DNA of 31,953 nt from Pontiellaceae bacterium (GTDB taxonomy: Bacteria > Verrucomicrobiota > Kiritimatiellia > Kiritimatiellales > Pontiellaceae). Made by a program: the position numbers and the translations under genes. Numbering within the stretch: the stretch's first letter is position 1; each line of letters opens with the position of its first letter. The notes beneath the pieces were generated by a model that worked only from the letters and a program-made list of their open reading frames with translations, was not told where the DNA came from and ran no database searches. Shown here piece by piece: positions 7,666 through 15,297 of the stretch. The stretch spans positions 1 to 31,953 of the forward strand of contig JAFGWS010000080.1 of assembly GCA_016937035.1 (NCBI GenBank), read 5' to 3'.

Positions 7666-7717
7666 AACACAAAGGCACCAAGGACACCAAGCTTCGTGTT
7701 CTTCGTGCCTTCGTGTT
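7666..7717. repeat. Inverted-repeat element E (variant arms, no loop)
   Basis: The arm AACACAAAGGCACCAAGGAC... (7666-7691) runs directly into its reverse complement (7692-7717, CTTCGTGTTCTTCGTGCCTT...) with about five mismatches over 26 bases. The pattern resembles the other elements (short purine-rich units of six to nine bases repeated in each arm), but the sequence is a different variant and lacks the GACCGC ends. It lies between the membrane-anchored propeller gene and the NuoEF-like gene and would form a long hairpin in the transcript. Confidence 0.6.
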
Positions 7718-7738
7718 TTATTGTTGTCACCATGGTGA

Positions 7739-9466
7739 TCATTCCTGATCACCCAGACAAAAAAGGGTATAGTCGCCGCGAATGAGAATATGTCCATCGG
7801 CGAAGGCGGGGGTGGCATATACCGCCTCGCCCATCTCGATATCGGCCACGGCGTGGTAGGTGTCCGCGTCGTCGAATATATGGACGACGCCTGAGCGATC
7901 GACCGCGTAGATGCGGCTGCCGACGAGGATGGGCGACGCGCTGAATCCATCATCGAATTCCTGTTCCCAAAGAACCTCTCCGGTTTCAATATTCAGGCAA
8001 ACCATGTCTCCTGCAGACGTGGGAATGTATACGCGCGATTCCGAGGTAAGAGGGCTGGATATTTCCGGCAGGTATTCGTCGTACTGCCAGAGGATTTCCG
8101 GCTCGGTGCCGCCCAGCCGCAACGCGGTGGCCTGCGCATATTCGTTGGCGACAAACAGAATATCCTTCCCGTTGAACGCCGGGGATGGGGCGACTTCGCC
8201 GCCGAGGCACTCGACCTGCCAGCGCTGCTGGCCGGTGGCGGCATCGTAGGCCGTGACGTTCGCCTCGTCGTTCAGGATGAGCAGCACTTCTCCCCCTGTT
8301 TCGACCAGCGTCGGGCTGGACCAGGAGACATGTTCGCGGGCCTGCTCCCAGACAAGATCGCCGTCGGTGCCATCGAGCGCCATCACCTTTTGCTCGTTCA
8401 TGTGGTCGTACTGGATGAAGAGCCTTTGCCCGTCGCTGATCAGCGATGAGCCCATGCCGTACGGGTTTTCCGGGCAGCCGATGTTTTTTTGCCAGAGCGC
8501 ATTCCCGTCCAGATCGAAGGCGGCCAGCTCGCCGCTGGCAAAGATGGCGAATACGCGCTCGCCGTCGCTGGCCATGGTGGGTGCGGCGTAGCCTGTGTCC
8601 GCGCTCACGTACGGCATTTCAACACTCGATTCGACCGTACGGGTCCATGCGAGCTCGCCGCTGTCGATGGAGAAGGCGAAGACCTCCAGACCCTCGTCGT
8701 CGCCGCCGGCCATGAAGACGCGGTTGCCCCAGACGATCGGCGAATTAAATCCGTGCACCGGAACGGGCGTTTTCCATCGGATGCCTTCGCCGCTCTCCAC
8801 GTCCCAGGATTCCAAGTAACCGCTGTCGTGCGCCACACCGGTGTTGCCCTTGCCCCGCAGCGACGGCCAGTTAACGGCAAACGTTTCCGGCAGGCCGGGC
8901 TTTGCTGTGTCGGTGGAGTGGATGGTTTCTTCGGTTCCTTCAACTGGTTGGGCCGAGCGGGCCAGCACGATGGCGAGGTCGCTCTTGACCGCAAAGGCGA
9001 GGAAGAGCGCGACGGCCACGAGAAAGATTCCCGTTCCGGCCATCAGCTGGCGGAAGAGCGCGTTCATTTCGTTGTGGTCGATGGGTTCATGCGCGCCGAT
9101 GGAGGGCTTGACCGGCTGGAAGTGCCGGGCGAGCCTGAAGGCAATGAAGCAGACGACGGCACCGCCGAGCAGGAGCATACCGCCCGTGCGGCGTTGCTCC
9201 GCGCTGCCGAAGAAGGCACGGCGGGCATAGAGATCGTAAGTGCGGATCTGTTCCACGATGGCTTCGCTGCCGTCCGGCGAATCGGCCAGCTGGGCCCGCA
9301 GTTCCAGCAGGACCGGATCGTTCAGCGGATCCATCTGGACCAGCTTTAAATAATCGGCGATCAGCAGGATGCCGACCACCAGCGTGAAGAGCACTGCCAT
9401 CGTTGCCACGCCTTGTGCGATCAGCGCAGGGATCGACCGTTGCTTGAATTCGTTTTTTACTGCCAT
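7739..9466 (-). CDS. Membrane-anchored PQQ-like beta-propeller protein
   Basis: 575 aa. Three hydrophobic segments (about residues 15-40, 95-113 and 141-161) form an N-terminal membrane part not found in the other propellers here. From about residue 200 ('WPSLRGKGNTG') a PQQ-like propeller follows with repeated 'AFDLDGNALWQKN', 'ALDGTDGDLVWEQ', 'AYDAATGQQRWQV' and 'CLNIETGEVLWEQ' blades. With three membrane spans the propeller would face the periplasm. The start has AAGGGG eight bases upstream, and the gene follows the NapH-like gene after 9 bases, so the two are probably co-translated. A role as periplasmic anchor for the Fe-S membrane complex is inference from position. Confidence 0.82.
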   Translation of the reverse strand: MAVKNEFKQRSIPALIAQGVATMAVLFTLVVGILLIADYLKLVQMDPLNDPVLLELRAQLADSPDGSEAIVEQIRTYDLYARRAFFGSAEQRRTGGMLLLGGAVVCFIAFRLARHFQPVKPSIGAHEPIDHNEMNALFRQLMAGTGIFLVAVALFLAFAVKSDLAIVLARSAQPVEGTEETIHSTDTAKPGLPETFAVNWPSLRGKGNTGVAHDSGYLESWDVESGEGIRWKTPVPVHGFNSPIVWGNRVFMAGGDDEGLEVFAFSIDSGELAWTRTVESSVEMPYVSADTGYAAPTMASDGERVFAIFASGELAAFDLDGNALWQKNIGCPENPYGMGSSLISDGQRLFIQYDHMNEQKVMALDGTDGDLVWEQAREHVSWSSPTLVETGGEVLLILNDEANVTAYDAATGQQRWQVECLGGEVAPSPAFNGKDILFVANEYAQATALRLGGTEPEILWQYDEYLPEISSPLTSESRVYIPTSAGDMVCLNIETGEVLWEQEFDDGFSASPILVGSRIYAVDRSGVVHIFDDADTYHAVADIEMGEAVYATPAFADGHILIRGDYTLFCLGDQE

Positions 9467-9476
9467 CGCAAACCCC

Positions 9477-10778
9477 TTATTCCTTCACCGGACAATATTT
9501 AAAACAGCGCCCGCAGCTGAGGCAGGTGCCTCGATCCGGCTCGTAGCCCTTGCGCGAGCGGTGGATCGAAACCGCTATCAACTTGCAGGCGATCACCAGT
9601 CCGACAAACCCGCCCAGCCAGCGTCCACCTGTGCCAAACCCCGCCTTGATCGCCACCGCTTCCGCATACAGCTCCTCGACGGGCTGGTCGGAAGAGCGGA
9701 AGGTTTCGGAATCGATCGTCGTGCCGGTGTAGCGCCCCAGCTCCTCGCCCGCCACGCGTTCCGCCAACCGGACGGTGGGATGCATGCGCGACAACGGCTC
9801 CTTGAGAAGACCGCCGACGGCGATGCCCGCCGCCACGATGAGCGGAAGCAATACCAGCAAGCCACCCAGACGATGCGCTCCCTTGGTGCGGGATTGAGAT
9901 GCTTCCGGCTGGGTCGGTTCCAGGATGGCGTTGTAGGGGCATGCGTCGGCGCAGAGGTCGCACTGAATGCAGTCGGACGGCGTGATGACGGCATGCCTGC
10001 GCGCCAGGCGCGAGCAAGCGTTCAGCAGCACGCCGTAGGGGCAGAGGAAGCGGCAATAGGGCCGCGCCACGAAAATGCCGATCAACAGCAAGACCGCGCC
10101 GGTAACGAGCATGCTGAAATCGGCCCCCATCCGGAAGAAGCCGACGAAGGGATCATATTGGCAGATGAGGAACCCGGAACCCATAGCCACCGACAGCGCG
10201 GCAAGACCCAGATAAATGAACGGGAAGATGGACAGCACCTTTTCCACGGGAGGCGGGACCTTGACCGGCTTGATCGCAACCGCTTCCTGGATGGCGCCCA
10301 GCGGACAGACCGCCGCGCAGAAGACGCGTCCGAAGAAGAGGGCGAACACCAGCGGCGCCGCGAAGAAGACCAGTACGGTGAAGGGTACACCGTAGGTGGG
10401 ATCAAAGATCCCCGCCATGATGTTCTGGATTGAGCCCACGGAGCAGACGCAGCCCTTGCGCAGGAAACCGAAGTACACGAGCGAAAAGAGCGTCAGCAAA
10501 AAGATTTCCCGCCGCTTGCGCCGCTTCAGGACGAGGAACGAAGCCAGTGCCAGGCAGCCCAGCAGCACGGCGATGTCCCAGCCCACCATGGCATTCGAGG
10601 GGTCCGGAGTATAAACCGGCGGATGCTCATAGCCGCTTGAAAACTCCGGCATCGGAAAGCGGAATTCGGCGTGAGCAGTTGAAACAAAAAATAACAACAG
10701 TACAAATGACCGCAAAGACGCAAAGACGCGAAGCGCTCCTCGTAAACCACCGTTGTTTCTTTGCGTCTTAGCGGTCAT
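9477..10778 (-). CDS. NapH/NosR-like membrane 4Fe-4S protein
   Basis: 433 aa. A signal peptide (cleavage after AHA, residue 37) is followed by several membrane segments. Between them are the CxxxCP pairs 'FCAAVCP' (Cys154, 158) and 'YCRFLCP' (Cys242, 246) typical of NapH/NosR/RdxA-type quinol- or electron-transfer membrane proteins, plus 'KGCVCSVGSIQ' (Cys110, 112). Two 4Fe-4S sites are at Cys270-280 and Cys419-429 (CLSCGRCFKYCP). Family members pass electrons between the quinone pool or cytoplasmic donors and periplasmic proteins. The start ATG at 10778 overlaps the previous stop (TAATG). Residues 1-25, including the charged n-region of the signal, are encoded by repeat element F. The reading frame stays open upstream, but that stretch is antisense noise within the next gene. 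Confidence 0.83.
   Translation of the reverse strand: MTAKTQRNNGGLRGALRVFASLRSFVLLLFFVSTAHAEFRFPMPEFSSGYEHPPVYTPDPSNAMVGWDIAVLLGCLALASFLVLKRRKRREIFLLTLFSLVYFGFLRKGCVCSVGSIQNIMAGIFDPTYGVPFTVLVFFAAPLVFALFFGRVFCAAVCPLGAIQEAVAIKPVKVPPPVEKVLSIFPFIYLGLAALSVAMGSGFLICQYDPFVGFFRMGADFSMLVTGAVLLLIGIFVARPYCRFLCPYGVLLNACSRLARRHAVITPSDCIQCDLCADACPYNAILEPTQPEASQSRTKGAHRLGGLLVLLPLIVAAGIAVGGLLKEPLSRMHPTVRLAERVAGEELGRYTGTTIDSETFRSSDQPVEELYAEAVAIKAGFGTGGRWLGGFVGLVIACKLIAVSIHRSRKGYEPDRGTCLSCGRCFKYCPVKE
10708..10776. repeat. Inverted-repeat element F, used as the 5' end of a gene
   Basis: 69 bases: GACCGCAAAGACGCAAAGAC at 10708 and the reverse-complementary ...TTTCTTTGCGTCTTAGCGGTC ending at 10776. It lies wholly within the first codons of the NapH-like gene: the ATG at 10776-10778 is formed by the last base of the arm plus flanking bases. 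Copies elsewhere are intergenic, so this one has been captured as coding sequence. Confidence 0.75.
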
Positions 10779-11317
10779 TAACGAATCCTCCGCTCTTGAT
10801 CGGATTTGAGCAGATAGGCCTCGGACGCGGGAATGCGCCGGAACGCGTCGGATGGACAGGCGCGGGCGATGGCGCACTCGTTGCAGTTCACGCAAATGCC
10901 GTGATCGACCTGAAGATAGAGCGAGCCGTTGCCGAACACGCTGCACCCTTCGACGCATACGCCGCATCCAATGCAAAGATTCTTGTCGATCTTGTATTGG
11001 TAGTATGGGTTTTCGATGAAGGTGCGCTTGATGGCCGCCGTGGGGCATAGCTGGTTTTCGGCGCCGGTATCGCGGCCCTTCGCATCGGGACGCAGATAGC
11101 CGCCGCAGAGATCGCAATAGCCGCAGATGGAGTAGGAGTGGAAGCACTTTACCGCCGAGGGGGCCAGCACGCAGTGAGTGGCGCAGCGTCCGCAGCGCGT
11201 GCACTTTTCGGGGTCGATCTGCCAGACCATCCGGGGCGACAAGCTCTTTGCGGCGGCTGCCGCCACGCCGCCGACCAGCGTAGCCGCCGCGCCGCGCAGA
11301 AAGGTGCGCTTGTCCAT
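10778..11317 (-). CDS. Exported multi-cluster ferredoxin-like protein
   Basis: 179 aa. The N-terminus MDKRTFLRGAAATLVGG resembles a Tat signal but with Lys-Arg in place of the twin Arg, followed by an Ala-rich hydrophobic stretch. Four Cys groups follow: CTRCGRCATHC, CGYCDLCGG with a later Cys-Pro, CIGCGVCVEGC and CVNCNECAIARACP, enough for about four 4Fe-4S clusters, as in NapG/NrfC-like proteins. It is expected to be a periplasmic or membrane-facing electron carrier and partner of the NapH-like protein, whose start it overlaps by one base. I chose ATG 11317 for its AAGGA; ATG 11335 overlaps the preceding stop codon and is an alternative. Confidence 0.82.
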   Translation of the reverse strand: MDKRTFLRGAAATLVGGVAAAAAKSLSPRMVWQIDPEKCTRCGRCATHCVLAPSAVKCFHSYSICGYCDLCGGYLRPDAKGRDTGAENQLCPTAAIKRTFIENPYYQYKIDKNLCIGCGVCVEGCSVFGNGSLYLQVDHGICVNCNECAIARACPSDAFRRIPASEAYLLKSDQERRIR

Positions 11318-11331
11318 TTTAGTTTCCTTCT

Positions 11332-11508
11332 TCATTTGAGTCCAATCCTGCATTTGCCGTGTTCAAATTTGGAGCAGCTCCCGCAGACGCCGTTGCAGAC
11401 AGACTTTTTTTCGCGCGAGAAAAGCGTCGCGCCGAAACCGGCCAACGCCGCCAAGGTGCCCCAGCGGCCCATCGCTTTCAGGAATTCGATGCGGTTCATT
11501 TTCCTCAT
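11332..11508 (-). CDS. Small Cys-rich protein with signal or anchor
   Basis: 58 aa, easily missed because of its length. It starts at ATG 11508, overlapping the NHL-protein stop as ATGA, with GAGGAG six bases upstream. Residues 1-30 (MRKMNRIEFLKAMGRWG...) form a basic stretch plus a hydrophobic helix, like a Tat-type or membrane-anchor leader. The short tail has Cys38, Cys42, Cys45 and Cys53 (C-x3-C-x2-C-x7-C). This is a plausible single Fe-S or metal site exposed on the periplasmic face. It lies between the NHL propeller and the multi-cluster ferredoxin and shares their coupling, so I read it as a small subunit of the same complex. I know no named family for it. Confidence 0.75.
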   Translation of the reverse strand: MRKMNRIEFLKAMGRWGTLAALAGFGATLFSREKKSVCNGVCGSCSKFEHGKCRIGLK

Positions 11509-12452
11509 GGCTTCTCCTCGAAAATCCGGATCTGCTTCTTCTCTGGGTCGAGGACCAGGATGCGTCCCGCCGCGTCCACGGCCAAATCGAGTCCACTCCC
11601 TTTCCCGCTGAATTCGGTGGGTGCCGCCACGACGCAGCGCAGCGAACCATCCGGGTTGTGGATCTTGACCCGAGGCAATCCCTTCTCCGCCGTCACAATG
11701 CCGCCGTCCGGCAGGAGAGCGATCGCGACCGGGTTACAGCAGCCGCCGAAGCCTTCGATGGCCACGGAACTTGTTCCCCACGTCGAAAGGAAGGCCCCGT
11801 CGGCACTATGGTTTTCCAGCGCGTGGTAACCCGGATTCACGGCCCACAGCGAGCCGTCGCCCGCGAGGGCGATGTCGAAATGGGCGCTCGGGATATTGAA
11901 GCCGCGCTGGCCGCCGCCATCCTCCCGGCCAATCTCGAACGCTTCGCCGCCCTCGTGGCTGAAGCGCCAAATCTTACGGCTTCCGGCGTCGGCGGCAAAG
12001 ATGAAGGTGCCGTCGACGGCCAACGATGTCAGGCAGGCCTTGTCCGACGGGATTACGATTTCCGAACGTGTCCCGTCCGGAGCAATCAGTTCGATCCGGT
12101 TGGTCAGGCCCGCATACACCGTCCCCGATGAATCGATGGCCAGGCAGAGCGGCGTGCCCTTGGTTTCAATCCGGCGTTCATCGGGATAAACGAGAATGGT
12201 GTTGAGCCCGGCCACGTAGGTTTTTCCATCCGGGCCAACCGCCACGGCGGAAAGGGATTCCAGCTCCGGCACGACCGGCGCGGCTTCGCGGTAATGGATC
12301 AGCGCCACGTCGACGTTCCTGTATTCATCCAGCGAATAGCCCAGGCTATCGCCCGGCTCCCGCTTGCGGCTTTTTCCGAGATAGATGCCAAACCCGAGAA
12401 CCATGGCCATGATTGCCAGGAACCAGATCCAGTTTTTCGCTTGTGCATTCAT
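11505..12452 (-). CDS. Membrane-anchored NHL-repeat beta-propeller
   Basis: 315 aa. A single hydrophobic helix near residues 8-25 (WIWFLAIMAMVLGFGIYLG) anchors it with the body outside. The rest has NHL/SMP-30-like blades ('AVAVGPDGKTYVAG', 'LAIDSSGTVYAG', 'IALLPDGGIVTAE', 'LAVDAAGRILVLDPE'). A distinctive 'FGGCCNPVAIAL' segment carries adjacent Cys residues. Its ATG overlaps the stop of the 479-aa propeller by four bases, with GAGG just upstream. It probably forms part of the periplasmic side of the Fe-S membrane complex encoded next. Ligand or partner is unknown. Confidence 0.8.
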   Translation of the reverse strand: MNAQAKNWIWFLAIMAMVLGFGIYLGKSRKREPGDSLGYSLDEYRNVDVALIHYREAAPVVPELESLSAVAVGPDGKTYVAGLNTILVYPDERRIETKGTPLCLAIDSSGTVYAGLTNRIELIAPDGTRSEIVIPSDKACLTSLAVDGTFIFAADAGSRKIWRFSHEGGEAFEIGREDGGGQRGFNIPSAHFDIALAGDGSLWAVNPGYHALENHSADGAFLSTWGTSSVAIEGFGGCCNPVAIALLPDGGIVTAEKGLPRVKIHNPDGSLRCVVAAPTEFSGKGSGLDLAVDAAGRILVLDPEKKQIRIFEEKP

Positions 12453-13888
12453 TCCTCAACCCCCACGTCGATACAAACCATCCGGGTCGAATCACGCAGC
12501 AGCATGCGGGGTCCTGCAATGGCAATCGGTCCCCATGCATCATGTCCATCAAGAACCTTCGCCTGTGCAAGCTGCTCGTACCCATACCGGCTGCAGGAGA
12601 GCATCGTCAATGTTCCGTCGTCGTCAAGGATATAGAACTTTCCATCCGCAAGAATGTAGGGCCCGAGTCCAAAACGGGCGGTCTTGCCGCTCGACCAAAC
12701 CAGTTCGCCGCTTTGCGGATCGTAGCACACCAGCTGCTGCTTCAGGCTTCCCGCATCCTTCGGCATGATACCGTAGAGCAGCCCGTCGAAAAAGATCGGC
12801 GTCTGCTGCTCGCTCGAAAGCCAATCCTTCGGCCCGTTTTTTGCAATTTCCGTTGCAGCGAATCCATCTGCTGTTTGATTGATTTGGAAGAGCAGGCTGC
12901 CCGCACCGTAGCCCGCCGTCAGGAAAATCCGGTTTCCATCCAGCAGCACCGGCGACGGCGCAATCGTAGTCCCGGACCAGGGAATGTCCCAAAGCAGCTC
13001 GCCGCTTTTCGAAACACCGCAGATTCCGCCAGCGGCCGCATAGACAAACATTTCTTCGCCGTGGATCGTCATCGGCATGATGGACGAGTGCGACATACTC
13101 CAGCGGCGCGGATTCGGGGCCGTCCACGCCACTTCGCCGGTGGCGCAATCGACCGCCATCATGAGGACGTCCGGACCGCCGGGCGCAATGATGGCCAGGC
13201 CGTCGTCGATCAGCGGGCATTGGCCGGTAAACCAGAGCGGCTCCGTGGTGCCGTATTCCTTCTGCAGGTCGATGCCCCAGCGGAATTCGCCGGTTTGGGT
13301 ATCAACGCACGAAACGTGGCAGCGCGGGCCGATGGTGACAATCCATTCCTCGGTCACTGCCGGGATTGTGCGGGAGAGGCCATGGTTACGCTTTGCGGGG
13401 AGCGGGTAGGAGCGCCGCCAGATTTCCGCGCCGTTCTCCAGCGAAAAGCAGCGCAGCGCGTCGGACCGGGTTGCTTCGTCGTAGTCGAGCAGGTAGACGC
13501 ATCCGTTAAGGATCGCGGGTGCGGCATGGCCTTCGCCCAGCGCAACGGACCATAATACCTTGGGACCGCCTTCCGGCCATGCATCCGCCAGTTCGACCTC
13601 CGCCTTGACGATGTTTTCGAAGTCGTCACCCCGAAAACGCGGCCAGCGGCCGGGCAGCGCCGAGGGAACGCCATCGAAGGTTTCGAGCGTCCCCTGCAAA
13701 TCGACTTCGACGATCTGCGCCTTGTCGCGCTCTTCCTGTGATGGGCCGCCATCCATGCCCGGCAGGCCGGCGGCCAAGGGCATGGAAGAACCCGCCGCCA
13801 TCCAGTTGAAGAGCAAGCGGGCACCCGCATATCCGCATCCGAGCATGATAGGCAACGCGATAATCAGTCTGTACGGTCGGGATATCAC
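12449..13888 (-). CDS. PQQ-like beta-propeller with N-terminal anchor
   Basis: 479 aa from a GTG start at 13888. GGAG lies only three bases before it, so the start is less certain, but a later start would cut into the hydrophobic leader 'YRLIIALPIMLGCGYAG'. After a linker rich in acidic and Gly/Met residues, the propeller begins 'WPRFRGDDFENI' and continues with 'WPEGGPKVLWSVALGEGHAAPAI', 'CFSLENGAEIWRR', 'CVDTQTGEFRWG' and 'AVDCATGEVAWTA'. It lies between the 442-aa propeller and the NHL protein. It is paralogous in layout to the 442-aa and 392-aa propellers. Confidence 0.82.
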   Translation of the reverse strand: MISRPYRLIIALPIMLGCGYAGARLLFNWMAAGSSMPLAAGLPGMDGGPSQEERDKAQIVEVDLQGTLETFDGVPSALPGRWPRFRGDDFENIVKAEVELADAWPEGGPKVLWSVALGEGHAAPAILNGCVYLLDYDEATRSDALRCFSLENGAEIWRRSYPLPAKRNHGLSRTIPAVTEEWIVTIGPRCHVSCVDTQTGEFRWGIDLQKEYGTTEPLWFTGQCPLIDDGLAIIAPGGPDVLMMAVDCATGEVAWTAPNPRRWSMSHSSIMPMTIHGEEMFVYAAAGGICGVSKSGELLWDIPWSGTTIAPSPVLLDGNRIFLTAGYGAGSLLFQINQTADGFAATEIAKNGPKDWLSSEQQTPIFFDGLLYGIMPKDAGSLKQQLVCYDPQSGELVWSSGKTARFGLGPYILADGKFYILDDDGTLTMLSCSRYGYEQLAQAKVLDGHDAWGPIAIAGPRMLLRDSTRMVCIDVGVEE

Positions 13889-13918
13889 GATCTCCAGAAA
13901 TGAAAGCCGACGGCGCGG

Positions 13919-15247
13919 CTACTTGAGGTCAACACACTTCAGCGTCGTCCAGTCGCGGACGATCAGCTTTCCGTTCGACAACGACAAAGGCGCCCATGCC
14001 ATGTCGTTCTTCTTCACCATGGGGGCCGAGGCCAGCTCGTGGTAGCCGGAAACATCGGCCTTCGCCAGATGCAGCTTGCCGGTCTTCGCATCGAGCAGGA
14101 TAATCTTGCCGTCGGCGATGATAAACCCGCCGCGCTCAAAGGTAGGGCCGCCCGCAATATCCTTGGTGCGCCAGTCCAGCGTGCCATCGAGTTTGAAGCA
14201 GGCCAGTCCATCGTTGAGGCTGTTGTCGGTGTTAATGACCAGAATCCGGTCGTCGAAATAGATGGGCTGGTGGAGCTGCGGTCCGATGGTCGAGTTTTTA
14301 AACAGTTCGGTGGTCTTGTAGCCCTCATCGCTCTTTTCAACACGGAACATGGCCGATCCGGCGTTGTAGCCGCCCGTCATAAAAATGCGATCGTCGGGGA
14401 TCGCGATCGGGAAGGGGATGGCGTTGCCGCACTGCCAGCCGGTGTAGCTCCACAGCACCGAGCCATCCTCGGGGGAGAGTCCGAATACGCCGCTGGAAGC
14501 CGTCGTGCCTTCGGCCTGGGGCGCGGCACCGGGGCGGCCACGGCTTCTGCCTCCGCCTCCACCTCCGGCCTGCGATCCAACCGCGACCACCATCTCCTTG
14601 CCGCAAATGGTGTAGAGTGCCGGCGACGCAAAGGAATATCCGCCAATGGATTTGGATTTCCAGACCACCGCGCCATCCTTGCGGTTGTATGCCGCGACGC
14701 CCGCGCTTTCCGCCGACGGCACGACAATGACGAGATCCTTGTAGATGAGCGGCGATTGCGACATGCCCCACATATGGAGCGACATGCCGTATTCCTCCAG
14801 CAGGTTGTGCTTCCAGCGAACCGATTTGGATTCAAGATCAATGCACACCAGCGTGCCCCAACCCGTAACGAAATAGACGGCATCGTCAGTCACGGAAGGT
14901 GTACCGCGCGTGCCGGCATATTGCTGGTGCGACATCGTTCCGGGATCCTCAATCGCGCATTTCCATAATTCAGTTCCAGCGTCCAGATCCATGCAAAGCA
15001 GGACGCTCTTGTTATCCTGGCGGTCGACAAAGTAGACCTTTCCGTCCTTGATCGCGGGGGAGGAATATCCATCGGAAACCGTTTTTTCCCACAACACCTT
15101 CGGGCCGCCCTCGGGCCACGTAGAGGCCAATCCGGTTTCGGTGGAAATGTTGTTCCGGTTCGGCCCGCAAAACTGCGGCCAGTCTTCCGCGAATGACGTT
15201 GCGACAACGGCACATCCGAGTAATGCGCCCATCCATCTCTTGTTCAT
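13919..15247 (-). CDS. Secreted PQQ-like beta-propeller protein
   Basis: 442 aa from ATG 15247 (GGAG a few bases upstream), giving the signal peptide MNKRWMGALLGCAVVATSFA and mature start EDWPQFCGPNRNN. The open frame continues upstream, but that would bury the signal peptide. Blades such as 'CMDLDAGTELWKC', 'CIDLESKSVRWKH' and 'LSPEDGSVLWSYTG' mark the PQQ-like family. A low-complexity Gly/Arg insertion around 'AGGGGGGRSRGRPGAAP' separates two blades. It follows the cyclase gene after about 50 bases and is the first of three consecutive propeller genes. Confidence 0.84.
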   Translation of the reverse strand: MNKRWMGALLGCAVVATSFAEDWPQFCGPNRNNISTETGLASTWPEGGPKVLWEKTVSDGYSSPAIKDGKVYFVDRQDNKSVLLCMDLDAGTELWKCAIEDPGTMSHQQYAGTRGTPSVTDDAVYFVTGWGTLVCIDLESKSVRWKHNLLEEYGMSLHMWGMSQSPLIYKDLVIVVPSAESAGVAAYNRKDGAVVWKSKSIGGYSFASPALYTICGKEMVVAVGSQAGGGGGGRSRGRPGAAPQAEGTTASSGVFGLSPEDGSVLWSYTGWQCGNAIPFPIAIPDDRIFMTGGYNAGSAMFRVEKSDEGYKTTELFKNSTIGPQLHQPIYFDDRILVINTDNSLNDGLACFKLDGTLDWRTKDIAGGPTFERGGFIIADGKIILLDAKTGKLHLAKADVSGYHELASAPMVKKNDMAWAPLSLSNGKLIVRDWTTLKCVDLK

Positions 15248-15297
15248 ACTGCACTCCATTGGTTGGTTGCCTGGCCAAAACCTTGCCCCGGCACGGT

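Noticed and set aside
10779..11204. N-terminal extension of the NapH-like protein
   Set aside because: The extension is out of frame with, and wholly inside, the ferredoxin gene; TAATG coupling and the signal peptide fix the start at 10778.
12413..13555. Plus-strand frame of about 380 codons
   Set aside because: Antisense shadow of the 479-aa propeller with no recognisable domain.
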